From: an uncultured Gammaproteobacteria bacterium
GTDB taxonomy: Bacteria; Pseudomonadota; Gammaproteobacteria; Steroidobacterales; Woeseiaceae
Length of the DNA stretch: 10,209 nucleotides
Reading direction: 5' to 3'
NCBI GenBank assembly: GCA_938003715.1
Contig: CALKYK010000570.1
Coordinates: forward strand, 1 to 10,209
The notes under the pieces were generated by a model, which did no database searches, was not told the origin of the DNA, and saw only the letters and a list, made by a program, of their open reading frames with translations. Positions 1 to 7,014 of the stretch are shown here, in pieces. The translations under genes and the position numbers were made by a program. The number at the start of each line of letters is the position of its first letter. The first letter of the stretch is position 1.

Positions 1-240
1 TTTTGCCGGTACATCGATGGCTCGCAGCTGCTCGGCAACCAGGAATCGGTGCGCATCGTTGCACACCACCATCGTCATCGGCGCCAAATTCGCTTTGGTG
101 GCAAGCCTTAGCGCCGTGTCCTGCAACATCGTGCGCTCGGTAGTGAGCGGCAGGAGCTGCTTCGGATGCATCGAGCGGGACGCCGGCCACAGTCGGGTAC
201 CCGCGCCACCGGCGAGGATTACGGGTTGTATCAAGGTCAC
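1..240 (-). CDS. manC: Mannose-1-phosphate guanylyltransferase, N-terminal part (runs off left edge)
   Basis: This is the first 80 codons of a nucleotidyltransferase that makes GDP-mannose from mannose-1-phosphate and GTP in the cytoplasm. The N-terminus carries the family signature PVILAGGAGTRLWPASR (residues about 6-22), followed by MHPKQLLPL, which matches ManC/XanB/AlgA-type guanylyltransferases better than glucose-1-phosphate enzymes. The glycine-rich loop binds the nucleotide and the Lys of PKQ is a conserved substrate contact in the family. The start is a GTG at 240-238, chosen because a strong Shine-Dalgarno sequence lies 6 nt upstream and no ATG fits. It begins 27 bp after the ugd stop, so both are probably on one transcript. 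The C-terminal part, and any fused phosphomannose isomerase domain as in bifunctional AlgA/ManC, is outside the window. Family call is confident; the exact substrate is inferred. Confidence 0.85.
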   Translation of the reverse strand, partial: MTLIQPVILAGGAGTRLWPASRSMHPKQLLPLTTERTMLQDTALRLATKANLAPMTMVVCNDAHRFLVAEQLRAIDVPAK

Positions 241-246
241 GGACGT

Positions 247-253
247 CCCTCCC
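247..253 (-). promoter_or_regulatory. Strong ribosome binding site for the manC-like gene
   Basis: The minus strand reads GGGAGGG, with 6 nt between it and the GTG at 240-238. This site decides the start: it makes the GTG convincing although it is not an ATG. Confidence 0.75.
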
Positions 254-267
254 GTTGGTCGCTTTTT

Positions 268-1650
268 TTACGCTGTCTTCTTGTCCGATTTACGGCGCCC
301 GAAACGGGCTTCCGCCGGCGCCACCGAGCGGCCACGCCCAACACCGTAATAAGTAATGCCGAAAGTCTCCATGATCTTCGGGTCGTACAGATTCCGGCCG
401 TCGAACACGACGGGCTCGGTAAGCTTCTGTTTTATCTTGTTGAAATCGGGACTGCGGAATTCCTGCCACTCCGTGACGATGGCCAAAGCGTCGGCGCCGT
501 CGAGGGCCGCCATGGCCGACTGGCATAGCTCGAGGCGCTTTTCGTCAGGATAGATTCGCCGCGTCGCCTCCATCGCCTCGGGGTCGTAAGCACGGACATT
601 GGCGCCGGCCTGCCACAGCGCCTCGATCAGTACCCGGCTGGAAGCCTCGCGCATGTCGTCGGTCTGTGGCTTGAAGGACAGGCCCCAGACAGCAATCGAT
701 TTTCCGCCCAGCTCGGCACCGAAATGCTCGTTGATTTTCTCGAACAGGCGCCGCTTTTGCCGAGCGTTGACTGACTCCACGGCCTCCAGTACCTCGGCGG
801 CATAACCGCATTCGGCGGCCGATTTGGCCAGTGCCCGTACGTCCTTCGGGAAGCAGGAACCGCCGTAGCCGGCGCCCGGATAGATGAAGTGGTAGCCGAT
901 ACGGGGATCGGAGCCAATGCCGACCCGCACGTGCTCGATGTCCGCCCCTACCCGCTCGGCGATGTTGGCCAGCTCGTTCATGAAGCTGATCTTGGTCGCG
1001 AGCATCGCGTTGGCGGCGTACTTGGTGAGTTCTGCCGAGCGGATGTCCATGCTGATCATCCGGTCGTGGTTGCGGTTGAACGGCTCGTACAGCGCCTTCA
1101 GGAGCTCCGTGGTACGCGGATTGTCGGTGCCGACAATGATCCGGTCCGGGCGCATGAAGTCCTCGATGGCGGCGCCCTCCTTCAGGAATTCCGGGTTGGA
1201 GACTACGTCGAACTCGACCGCAGCCGCGCGCCGGTCCAGCTCGGCTCGGATGGCCGCCCGGACCTGGTCGGCGGTGCCGACCGGCACGGTCGACTTGTCT
1301 ACCACGATGCGGTACTCGGCCATGTGTTCACCGATCGACTTCGCGACGGCCAGCACGTGCTTCAGGTCGGCCGAGCCGTCCTCGTCCGGCGGCGTACCCA
1401 CCGAGATGAACTGGAACAGGCCGTGGTCCACGCCTTTTTTGACGTCGGTCGTGAACTCGAGGCGCCCGGCACCGTGGTTGCGCTCGATGTAGTCGTCGAG
1501 GCCGGGCTCGTAAATCGGGATCTCGCCGCGATTCAGGCGCTCGATCTTGTCTGCGTCGATATCGACGCAGACCACGTGGTTGCCCATTTCCGCCATGCAG
1601 GCGCCTGTGACCAGGCCTACGTAGCCGGAGCCGAATATGGTGAGATTCAT
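268..1650 (-). CDS. ugd: UDP-glucose 6-dehydrogenase
   Basis: This enzyme oxidises UDP-glucose twice with NAD+ to give UDP-glucuronate, a precursor of acidic polysaccharides. It is 460 residues, normal for the family. The N-terminal Rossmann fold opens with GSGYVG (7-12), with the acidic VDID at the end of the second strand (29-32) and the IPIYEPGL signature (44-51). STVPVGT (120-126) and the NPEFLKEG segment (152-159) follow. The catalytic cysteine is Cys266 in GGSCFPKD, with Lys210 and Asn214 in the KYAANAM helix and Asp270 also present. The C-terminal UDP-binding domain contains WGLSFKP and TDDMREA (322-336). The opening sequence is that of UDP-glucose rather than GDP-mannose (AlgD) dehydrogenases. 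The tail (GRRKSDKKTA) is basic, a common feature. The ATG at 1650 is preceded by a weak GAAGAAG site. It is followed by the manC-like gene. Confidence 0.95.
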   Translation of the reverse strand: MNLTIFGSGYVGLVTGACMAEMGNHVVCVDIDADKIERLNRGEIPIYEPGLDDYIERNHGAGRLEFTTDVKKGVDHGLFQFISVGTPPDEDGSADLKHVLAVAKSIGEHMAEYRIVVDKSTVPVGTADQVRAAIRAELDRRAAAVEFDVVSNPEFLKEGAAIEDFMRPDRIIVGTDNPRTTELLKALYEPFNRNHDRMISMDIRSAELTKYAANAMLATKISFMNELANIAERVGADIEHVRVGIGSDPRIGYHFIYPGAGYGGSCFPKDVRALAKSAAECGYAAEVLEAVESVNARQKRRLFEKINEHFGAELGGKSIAVWGLSFKPQTDDMREASSRVLIEALWQAGANVRAYDPEAMEATRRIYPDEKRLELCQSAMAALDGADALAIVTEWQEFRSPDFNKIKQKLTEPVVFDGRNLYDPKIMETFGITYYGVGRGRSVAPAEARFGRRKSDKKTA

Positions 1651-1685
1651 GCGGGCCGCTTCTTCAGGTCGATCCGAGAGCCGAG

Positions 1686-1714
1686 AGTATACTGGCTGGG
1701 TTTGAAAATTTTAA
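1686..1714 (-). promoter_or_regulatory. Candidate sigma-70 promoter for ugd-manC
   Basis: On the minus strand, TTAAAA (1714-1709, 4 of 6 to the -35 consensus) is followed after 17 bp by TATACT (1691-1686, 5 of 6 to the -10 consensus). Transcription would start near 1679 and leave a leader of about 30 nt before the ugd ATG. The surrounding bases are AT-rich compared with the coding regions. It was found by eye only. Confidence 0.45.
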
Positions 1715-1731
1715 GTAAATCAATAAGACAC

Positions 1732-1749
1732 GCGTCATTCATGTGACGC
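1732..1749 (-). terminator. Hairpin downstream of the wecA-like gene, possible terminator
   Basis: A perfect 6-bp stem (GCGTCA / TGACGC) with a 6-nt loop lies in the wecA-ugd gap. Read on the minus strand it is followed by GTGTCTTATTGATTT, which is T-rich but not an uninterrupted T run. It could be a weak intrinsic terminator for wecA that lets ugd use its own promoter. The short stem keeps confidence low. Confidence 0.35.
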
Positions 1750-1770
1750 CGCACACACATTCAGGCGTGG

Positions 1771-1786
1771 ACTGGTTCAGACCAGT
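1771..1786. repeat. Short perfect inverted repeat over the wecA stop codon
   Basis: ACTGGT and ACCAGT flank a 4-nt loop (TCAG) that contains the complement of the TGA stop of the wecA-like gene. No T run follows on either strand. It may be a 3' mRNA hairpin, or coincidence in the last codons. Confidence 0.3.
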
Positions 1787-2841
1787 GTATGGACGACCGG
1801 CTTGCCCCAGTGCGCTTTACGGTAGGCGAGAGCGATGGCGCGAATGACGCGCCGCTGGGAGATTCCGAGCACCGCCCACGCACCGAACATGATCGGATCC
1901 GCGATACCGGCGAAGTGCCCTACCAGACCAATACCGGCGTAGAGCGCCTGTAACCCCGTCAGTGTGAACAGGACGGCCCGTACGCGCATGCCGCCGCGCT
2001 TCAGCACGTGGTGGAAATGATCACGGCCCGGGGTAAATGGCGATTTGCCACGTGCGAGCCGGCGGACGAAACAGGTAAACAGATCGAAAATCGGCACCGC
2101 GGCGAACCACAGGCCGATGACGGGCGTCGTGATGCGATCGCCACCCTGGCTTACGCCGACGGTTACCCAGACGACGATCAGGCCGATGAAGGTGCTGCCC
2201 GAGTCACCCATGAACGAGCGTACCCGGCGATTCGAGATGACCGGAAAATTGAAAAGCAGAAAGCCCGAAATCGCGGCCACCGACACCGCCGACACCGCCG
2301 CCATCGACGGGCTGCCCAGGCTGATCAGCGCGATGGCGGTAAGCGATACGACAGCCATACATCCGGCGAGGCCGTCCACACCGTCGACCATGTTGAAAGC
2401 GTTGACGACAGATAAGGTGATCAGCACCGTGCCGACTACCGCGAACGGTCCGAGTTCGATCGTGCCCAGCGCCAGGGGATTGCCGATATCGGCGATGAGC
2501 AGGCCGCCGCCGTAGATCAGGATCAGGCAAGCGGCGAGCTGAGCGCCGAGCCGCATGGTCGGGGACAGGCTGAATCGGTCATCGATCAATCCCACCACAA
2601 CCAAAACTCCGCCCGCCAGGAGCAGGAATAGCGACTGCGAATTCAATTCGGGCAGCAGGGTCAGGCCGACAATGACGCCCATGAACATGCATACGCCGCC
2701 TATGATCGGCACCTCGCCGATGTGGGCTTTGCGCCCGCCGGGGCGGTCAACGAGATCGAAAGAGAATGCAAGCGGCCGCAAGGCCAGCATGAATAGCATC
2801 GTCACCAGGAAAGAGACTACAATGGCACCCAGCAACAACAT
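1777..2841 (-). CDS. wecA: Undecaprenyl-phosphate HexNAc-1-phosphate transferase, WecA/MraY family
   Basis: This polytopic inner-membrane enzyme moves a sugar-1-phosphate (GlcNAc-1-P in WecA) from its UDP-sugar to undecaprenyl phosphate, starting a lipid-linked polysaccharide unit. It has 354 residues and about ten hydrophobic segments. Family motifs are all present: RPGGRKAHIGEVPIIGG near the N-terminus (33-49), GLIDD (84-88, the first aspartate pair), NMVDGVDGL (150-158, Mg2+-binding and catalytic aspartates), FMGDSGS (210-216), and the C-terminal GRDHFHH (272-278), the counterpart of the WecA HIHH motif. I use the ATG at 2841; a GTG one codon upstream (2844) is equally possible, and neither has a clear ribosome binding site. 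It is divergent from wecB, which fits GlcNAc-lipid initiation, but the specific HexNAc cannot be read from the sequence. Confidence 0.9.
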   Translation of the reverse strand: MLLLGAIVVSFLVTMLFMLALRPLAFSFDLVDRPGGRKAHIGEVPIIGGVCMFMGVIVGLTLLPELNSQSLFLLLAGGVLVVVGLIDDRFSLSPTMRLGAQLAACLILIYGGGLLIADIGNPLALGTIELGPFAVVGTVLITLSVVNAFNMVDGVDGLAGCMAVVSLTAIALISLGSPSMAAVSAVSVAAISGFLLFNFPVISNRRVRSFMGDSGSTFIGLIVVWVTVGVSQGGDRITTPVIGLWFAAVPIFDLFTCFVRRLARGKSPFTPGRDHFHHVLKRGGMRVRAVLFTLTGLQALYAGIGLVGHFAGIADPIMFGAWAVLGISQRRVIRAIALAYRKAHWGKPVVHTLV

Positions 2842-2885
2842 CACAAAAATCGCCCAATTTTCAGAAAGTTAACCCGAGCCGACAG

Positions 2886-2930
2886 CGTCGGCGTCCGCGC
2901 ATACCTCCGGTTTAATAGCGGACGGGGACG
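2886..2930. repeat. Imperfect inverted repeat in the wecA-wecB divergent region
   Basis: The arm at 2886-2898 (CGTCGGCGTCCGC) pairs with 2918-2930 (GCGGACGGGGACG) at 11 of 13 positions, around a 19-nt centre. The inner 7 bp are perfect. It lies 42 bp or more upstream of the wecA start and about 150 bp upstream of wecB, so it may be an operator shared by the two genes or an RNA hairpin in a leader. Confidence 0.4.
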
Positions 2931-2965
2931 CGATTTCTTTAGTCAACGCAGTTAAGCGCGGCAAG

Positions 2966-2995
2966 TTTACAGGGAAGTGAAAAGAAACTTAACAT
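2966..2995 (+). promoter_or_regulatory. Candidate promoter for wecB
   Basis: TTTACA (2966-2971, 5 of 6 to the -35 consensus) is followed after 18 bp by TAACAT (2990-2995, 4 of 6 to the -10 consensus). This would give a leader of about 80 nt. It is a weak match found by eye. No comparable pair was found for the wecA direction. Confidence 0.25.
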
Positions 2996-3081
2996 TTGCC
3001 CGCTGTTTTTGGTACGCGAGTCTCATTTGCGGCACCGTAAAAATCGCGCTCAATTCCCCATCTCCGGGCTGACGGAAAAAC

Positions 3082-4185
3082 ATGGATACAAAATCGATTC
3101 ATCTGATTGCGGCTGCGCGTCCGAATTTCATGAAGGTAGCGCCGCTTTTTCATGAACTCATCAAGTCGGACTGGGCACGCCCTGTGCTCGTCCATACCGG
3201 TCAGCACTACGACCACAACATGTCTGCCGCGATCCTCGACGACCTCGGCCTGCCGGACGCGGATTTTCATCTCGGTGTCGGCAGCGGCACGCACGCGGAG
3301 CAGACCGGCAAGGTCATGATTGCGTACGAAAAAGTATGTCTCGAGCAGCGACCGGACTGGATCGTCGTGGTCGGCGACGTCAATTCGACCGTTGCCTGCG
3401 CTCTGGTCGGCGCCAAGCTGGGAATCCCGGTCGTGCACCTGGAAGCCGGACTCCGCAGCCGTGACCGGAGCATGCCCGAGGAGATCAATCGGCTGGCGAC
3501 GGACGCGATATCGGACGTCCTGTGGACACCGTCGGAGGACGCCGACGAAAACCTGCTTGGCGAGGGAATTCCGCAGGAGAAGATCACGCTGGTCGGCAAT
3601 ATCATGATCGACTCGTATGAAATGATGAGAGAGCGCATCGATGCCGCGGGTACGAGGGAGACGCTCGGTCTCAACGATCGAGACTTCGGTGTCGTTACGA
3701 TGCACCGACCATCCAATGTGGATCAGCCGGAGACGCTGTCGCCCATCGTCGATGCGCTGTTGGGCGTTGGGCGCCGCCTGCCCCTGGTTTTTGTAGCGCA
3801 CCCGCGAACCATCAAGAACCTGAAGGCATTCGGCCTGTACGAACGGCTGACGAGCGCTGCCGGGTTTCGCCTGATCGAACCGCTGTCCTACATACCTTTC
3901 ATGAGCATGGTGACCGATTGCAGGATCGTCATTACCGATTCAGGAGGCCTGCAGGAGGAAACAACGTATCTCGGCATCCCATGCCTGACGTTGCGGGACA
4001 ACACCGAACGTCCGATTACCATCACGCACGGGTCGAACAAACTCGTCAATGCAGCTTCGCTACAGGACAGTGCGGAACAAGCGCTGAGCGGAAACTGGCC
4101 TACGTCTTCAAAACCGCGATTCTGGGACGGCCAGACGGCGCGCCGCAGCGCCGCCGATCTGCGGGCACGCAGTCAGCTTGACTGA
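3082..4185 (+). CDS. wecB: UDP-N-acetylglucosamine 2-epimerase (non-hydrolysing)
   Basis: This cytoplasmic enzyme interconverts UDP-GlcNAc and UDP-ManNAc. The 367 residues are close to the usual length of about 375. The N-terminus has the AARPNFMKVAPL segment (11-22), then HTGQHYD (38-44), GDVNST (98-103, Asp99 matching the catalytic Asp95 of E. coli WecB), HLEAGLRS (119-126, Glu121), MPEEINR (131-137), TMHRPSNV (206-213, His208 matching His213), TDSGGLQEE (285-293) and RDNTERP (305-311). All the key residues I know for the family are present. The ATG at 3082 has only a weak GACGGA site ahead of it. It is the only plus-strand gene, and its last 13 bp overlap the end of the convergent glycosyltransferase. 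No UDP-ManNAc dehydrogenase (wecC) is in the window, so the ManNAc may be used as such or oxidised by an enzyme encoded elsewhere. Confidence 0.95.
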   Translation: MDTKSIHLIAAARPNFMKVAPLFHELIKSDWARPVLVHTGQHYDHNMSAAILDDLGLPDADFHLGVGSGTHAEQTGKVMIAYEKVCLEQRPDWIVVVGDVNSTVACALVGAKLGIPVVHLEAGLRSRDRSMPEEINRLATDAISDVLWTPSEDADENLLGEGIPQEKITLVGNIMIDSYEMMRERIDAAGTRETLGLNDRDFGVVTMHRPSNVDQPETLSPIVDALLGVGRRLPLVFVAHPRTIKNLKAFGLYERLTSAAGFRLIEPLSYIPFMSMVTDCRIVITDSGGLQEETTYLGIPCLTLRDNTERPITITHGSNKLVNAASLQDSAEQALSGNWPTSSKPRFWDGQTARRSAADLRARSQLD

Positions 4186-5399
4186 CGTCGATCTGCGACC
4201 TGCTGAATCACAGTCAGCGCTTCGAGCGCCAGCCTTCGTCGGTCATAGTGTTCCGCCAGGCGGCGACATCCTTGCTGGTGTCTCTCGTAAAGGGCTGCAT
4301 CCGATGCGAGCGTGGAGAGCTTCTGCAGAAAATCTGATTCGTTCTCGGGCTCGAAGCACTGGCCCGCGTCGAATTCCTCGACGATCGCCCTGGCCTGCCC
4401 CTCGACGCCGAGTAGTATCGGCTTCGCCATCGCCGCACTTTCGAAAATTTTGGACGGGATTACGGACTTGAACGTATCGGAGCGGCGCAGAGGCACCAAT
4501 GCAACGTCCGTAACGCTGAGATAGCGATGCACTTCGTCGCCGGCGACGGGGTCGAGGAAGGTCACGTTGTCCAGGGAGAGATCACGTGCCAGCGATACGA
4601 TCTTTTGCTTCTCGGCGCCGTCGCCGATGAACAGGAAGTGCAGCGCTGAATCTTCAGCGTGTGCGGCACAACGGACAATGAAGTCCAGCCCGTGCGCCAG
4701 ACCGTGCGTACCGACGTAGCCCACGACGAAACAGTTTTCCAGCTCGAGTGACTCGAGCAATGCGGCATCTTTCGGGACCTCCGGAAACGCACTGCGATGC
4801 ACGCCGTTGGGCACCACGGCAACGTGCGCAGGCGCTATGCCGCGCGAGGCCAGGTTGTCGCGGAACGCGGGTGTCACGGCGAGCACGCGCGCGCTGTGTC
4901 GATACAGGGACAATTCGATTCGCTCGAGCAGGCGCAGCATCCTGCCTTGCCTCATTGCGCCGACGGCGCTGATCGACTCGGGCCAGATGTCACGCAGCTC
5001 GAATATCCACGGCTTGCGGCGGAACAGCGACAGTCCGAACGCGGTAAACGTCGTGAAGAACTGCGGCGACGTTGCGACGACGACGTCGAAGCGTCGGAAC
5101 AGTCCGGCCCAGAACGCCATGAACGCGAAACTCAGGTAATCGACAACCCTGCGCAGGAAGCCTTCATTTCGCGATATATACGACCACAGACGGACCACCC
5201 GGATGCCATCCGTATCGGTGCGCCCGAAAAGCTTGTTCCGGTACCCCTCGTATACCGCACCGCCGGGAAAGTTCGGCCAGCAGGTCAGCACGGTGACCTC
5301 GGCGCCTTCCCGTACCCACTCGACACAATGCTCGTAGGTGCGCCGGGCAGGCGCGTTGACCTCTGGCGGAAAATTGTCAGTGACGAACAGAATGCGCAT
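4173..5399 (-). CDS. Glycosyltransferase family 4, WbuB-like
   Basis: This is a GT-B fold retaining glycosyltransferase of about 408 residues. It probably adds a sugar to a lipid-linked oligosaccharide on the cytoplasmic face of the inner membrane. The N-terminal acceptor domain begins MRILFVTDNFPPEVNAPA, as in WbuB-type enzymes, and contains a hydrophobic stretch near residues 87-103 (membrane association) and ELRDIWPES (134-142). The C-terminal donor domain shows VVPNGV (195-200), GYVGTHG (227-233), FIGDG (257-261) and PSKIFESAAMAKPI (315-328), the region of the EX7E donor-binding element. The donor sugar is not readable; WbuB itself is linked to FucNAc transfer. The ATG at 5399 is preferred to a TTG two codons upstream. 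Its start lies inside the end of the heparinase gene (23-bp overlap), so translation is probably coupled. It is the last gene of the operon. Confidence 0.88.
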   Translation of the reverse strand: MRILFVTDNFPPEVNAPARRTYEHCVEWVREGAEVTVLTCWPNFPGGAVYEGYRNKLFGRTDTDGIRVVRLWSYISRNEGFLRRVVDYLSFAFMAFWAGLFRRFDVVVATSPQFFTTFTAFGLSLFRRKPWIFELRDIWPESISAVGAMRQGRMLRLLERIELSLYRHSARVLAVTPAFRDNLASRGIAPAHVAVVPNGVHRSAFPEVPKDAALLESLELENCFVVGYVGTHGLAHGLDFIVRCAAHAEDSALHFLFIGDGAEKQKIVSLARDLSLDNVTFLDPVAGDEVHRYLSVTDVALVPLRRSDTFKSVIPSKIFESAAMAKPILLGVEGQARAIVEEFDAGQCFEPENESDFLQKLSTLASDAALYERHQQGCRRLAEHYDRRRLALEALTVIQQVADRRQSS

Positions 5400-7011
5400 G
5401 AACAAGCTCTGATTCGAGCGAGTCGCGAAACTCGACCATCACTTTTTTCGAAGTTTCAGTGTCATTGAAGCCGTGACAGTAGTCGAAGTCGGTCAGCCGC
5501 ACCGACCGGGCGTTCCGGAAACTGAGTCGACAGTCGTCGATGTGGAGGACATCCTGCTGTTGCGATACACGGACCGAAGGGTGGAAGTGAAAGTGAGCCG
5601 TGCCGCAGCGCAGTCGCTCGCTGTCGCTGCAGAGTCGGTCTTTGATCGACAGTCTTCCGTTACCGATTTCGAAGCGCCGGTGGTGTTTCAGCCCGAATCG
5701 CAACCACCCGTCATGCCCTGCCGATATCCGTCCATCATCAATCTCGACGTCGATTGGCCTTGCACGTCGCCCAACACGAAAGGCGCTCCACGTCTCACTC
5801 TGGTTGGCCCGCGCGATTGATACGGTGTTGTGCGCCGCTGTTGAACGCTCGTAGGCGCGTCTCTGGTTTGCGTTGTAGGTGGAAATACCGGTATTGACCA
5901 GGGTGCGCTTTCCGTGCACCGAGAGCTCGAAACTCAGGCAATCGTTGTGCGCATGTCCCGGCTGATAATCGGGACCGATTTCGCCCACGTCGACGATCAG
6001 CGTCAGACCGTCGTCGGTGTCGAACCGGACGTAGCCCGAGTCACCGAGTACTGTCATGGGTGACGATCCCGGCTCGAAATCGAACCCGAGGCGTGCCGCG
6101 TACGATGCCAGATCGCCGAGCGAGGCGCCCATTCCCGGCACCGCGTCGTTGAAATAGGACGGCCCACCGTCAGGGTGCGTCATCGCATAAAGCCAGGACA
6201 GCATTGGCACCACCTTTTCCTCTGTCCCGCGCGGTGGCGACATGTCGTACGTCCGCGCGACGTTTATCGTATCCAGTATGTCCTCGAGTATCAGCGCGTG
6301 ATACATCGGACTTCGCTCGAAATGCCCGCCGTCGTCGAGGATCTGCTCCGCCGTCTCGGCCTCGATGTGCTGTCGGCCGACGTTCAGCCACTGGTCCGAT
6401 TCCGCCCCTTGGCAAAAATGACCTGCGAAGAAGAGTGCCTTGACGTTGGCAAACAAATGGTTGGCGAGGAGATGGTATTCGAGCGTGCGCATCAGTACCC
6501 GTACCTGCCGAACGAGGCTTTCGAACTGCTGCGCCGTCAGCGAATTGCCGGCATTGGCCCATTTGATCCAGTTCACAATGCGACGGGACAGAGGATAGGG
6601 CTCCCATCCATTGCCCAGGAGAACAGGATTCTCCGCGATCCACTTGTCGAGCAGCTCTGCATAGCGTTGCCGCTCGGATTCCGACTGCATGCTGTTCAGT
6701 TCATCCATGTAGTGAAGGTGGTACAGCACCAGTTTGTCGACGTGCGGCGCGTTCCAGTCGCTCGGATGGTCGATCGACAGGCGTTTGCCGAAAATTTCGA
6801 ACTGCCGCGGCTCCAGCCTCGTGGTACTTTTCCTGACCGGCGTGGTCCACGACGATACCTGCTCGCGAACGGCGATATCTATTTCGCGACCAATGCCACT
6901 GATGAACCAGTTACGCAGCAATCGATCGGTGACCTGTCGAAATCGCAGGTAACGCACCGTACGAAACAGGCGTCCTGCTTTTGACCAGTAGCCTGAAGAT
7001 TGCCCGCTCAA
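5377..7011 (-). CDS. Heparinase II/III-family protein (polysaccharide lyase-like)
   Basis: The 544 residues have the two-domain layout of heparinase II/III-family proteins found in polysaccharide clusters. The helical N-terminal toroid carries GNGWEPYPLSRRIVNW (133-148), ANHLFANVKALFFAG (183-197) and GGHFERSPMYH (228-238), with Asn184, His185 and Tyr237 as candidate active-site residues. The beta-rich C-terminal domain carries PGHAHNDCLSFEL (351-363) and YERSTAAHNTVSI (387-399). Relatives cleave uronate-containing chains by beta-elimination, but many cluster-encoded members have no shown activity. There is no signal peptide, so the protein appears to be cytoplasmic. The start is uncertain: a TTG at 7011 has AGGA only 1 nt before it; a GTG at 6957 would drop 18 residues. 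The stop of the methyltransferase gene lies in the same frame, two codons upstream. The family is clear; substrate and activity are inferred. Confidence 0.85.
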   Translation of the reverse strand: MSGQSSGYWSKAGRLFRTVRYLRFRQVTDRLLRNWFISGIGREIDIAVREQVSSWTTPVRKSTTRLEPRQFEIFGKRLSIDHPSDWNAPHVDKLVLYHLHYMDELNSMQSESERQRYAELLDKWIAENPVLLGNGWEPYPLSRRIVNWIKWANAGNSLTAQQFESLVRQVRVLMRTLEYHLLANHLFANVKALFFAGHFCQGAESDQWLNVGRQHIEAETAEQILDDGGHFERSPMYHALILEDILDTINVARTYDMSPPRGTEEKVVPMLSWLYAMTHPDGGPSYFNDAVPGMGASLGDLASYAARLGFDFEPGSSPMTVLGDSGYVRFDTDDGLTLIVDVGEIGPDYQPGHAHNDCLSFELSVHGKRTLVNTGISTYNANQRRAYERSTAAHNTVSIARANQSETWSAFRVGRRARPIDVEIDDGRISAGHDGWLRFGLKHHRRFEIGNGRLSIKDRLCSDSERLRCGTAHFHFHPSVRVSQQQDVLHIDDCRLSFRNARSVRLTDFDYCHGFNDTETSKKVMVEFRDSLESELVHAHSVRH

Positions 7012-7014
7012 ATC

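Noticed and set aside
889..1746. Long plus-strand open frame (285 codons) opposite ugd
   Set aside because: It lies antisense to a well-supported ugd and its product is Val/Asp/Arg-rich with no recognisable motif, as expected of a shadow frame in GC-rich DNA.
2278..2304. Short CACCGACACCGCCGACACCG micro-repeat
   Set aside because: It encodes the Ala/Val/Ser-rich stretch of a WecA transmembrane segment and is explained by codon choice.
2861..2902. Tiny 13-residue leader-like frame upstream of wecA with GGAGG one base before its ATG
   Set aside because: The spacing is too short for normal initiation, the peptide is just Arg-rich, and there is no sign of an attenuator arrangement of codons and hairpins.
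2989..3801. Minus-strand open frame (270 codons) opposite wecB
   Set aside because: wecB on the other strand carries every catalytic motif; the antisense product is low in hydrophobic order and shows no domain.
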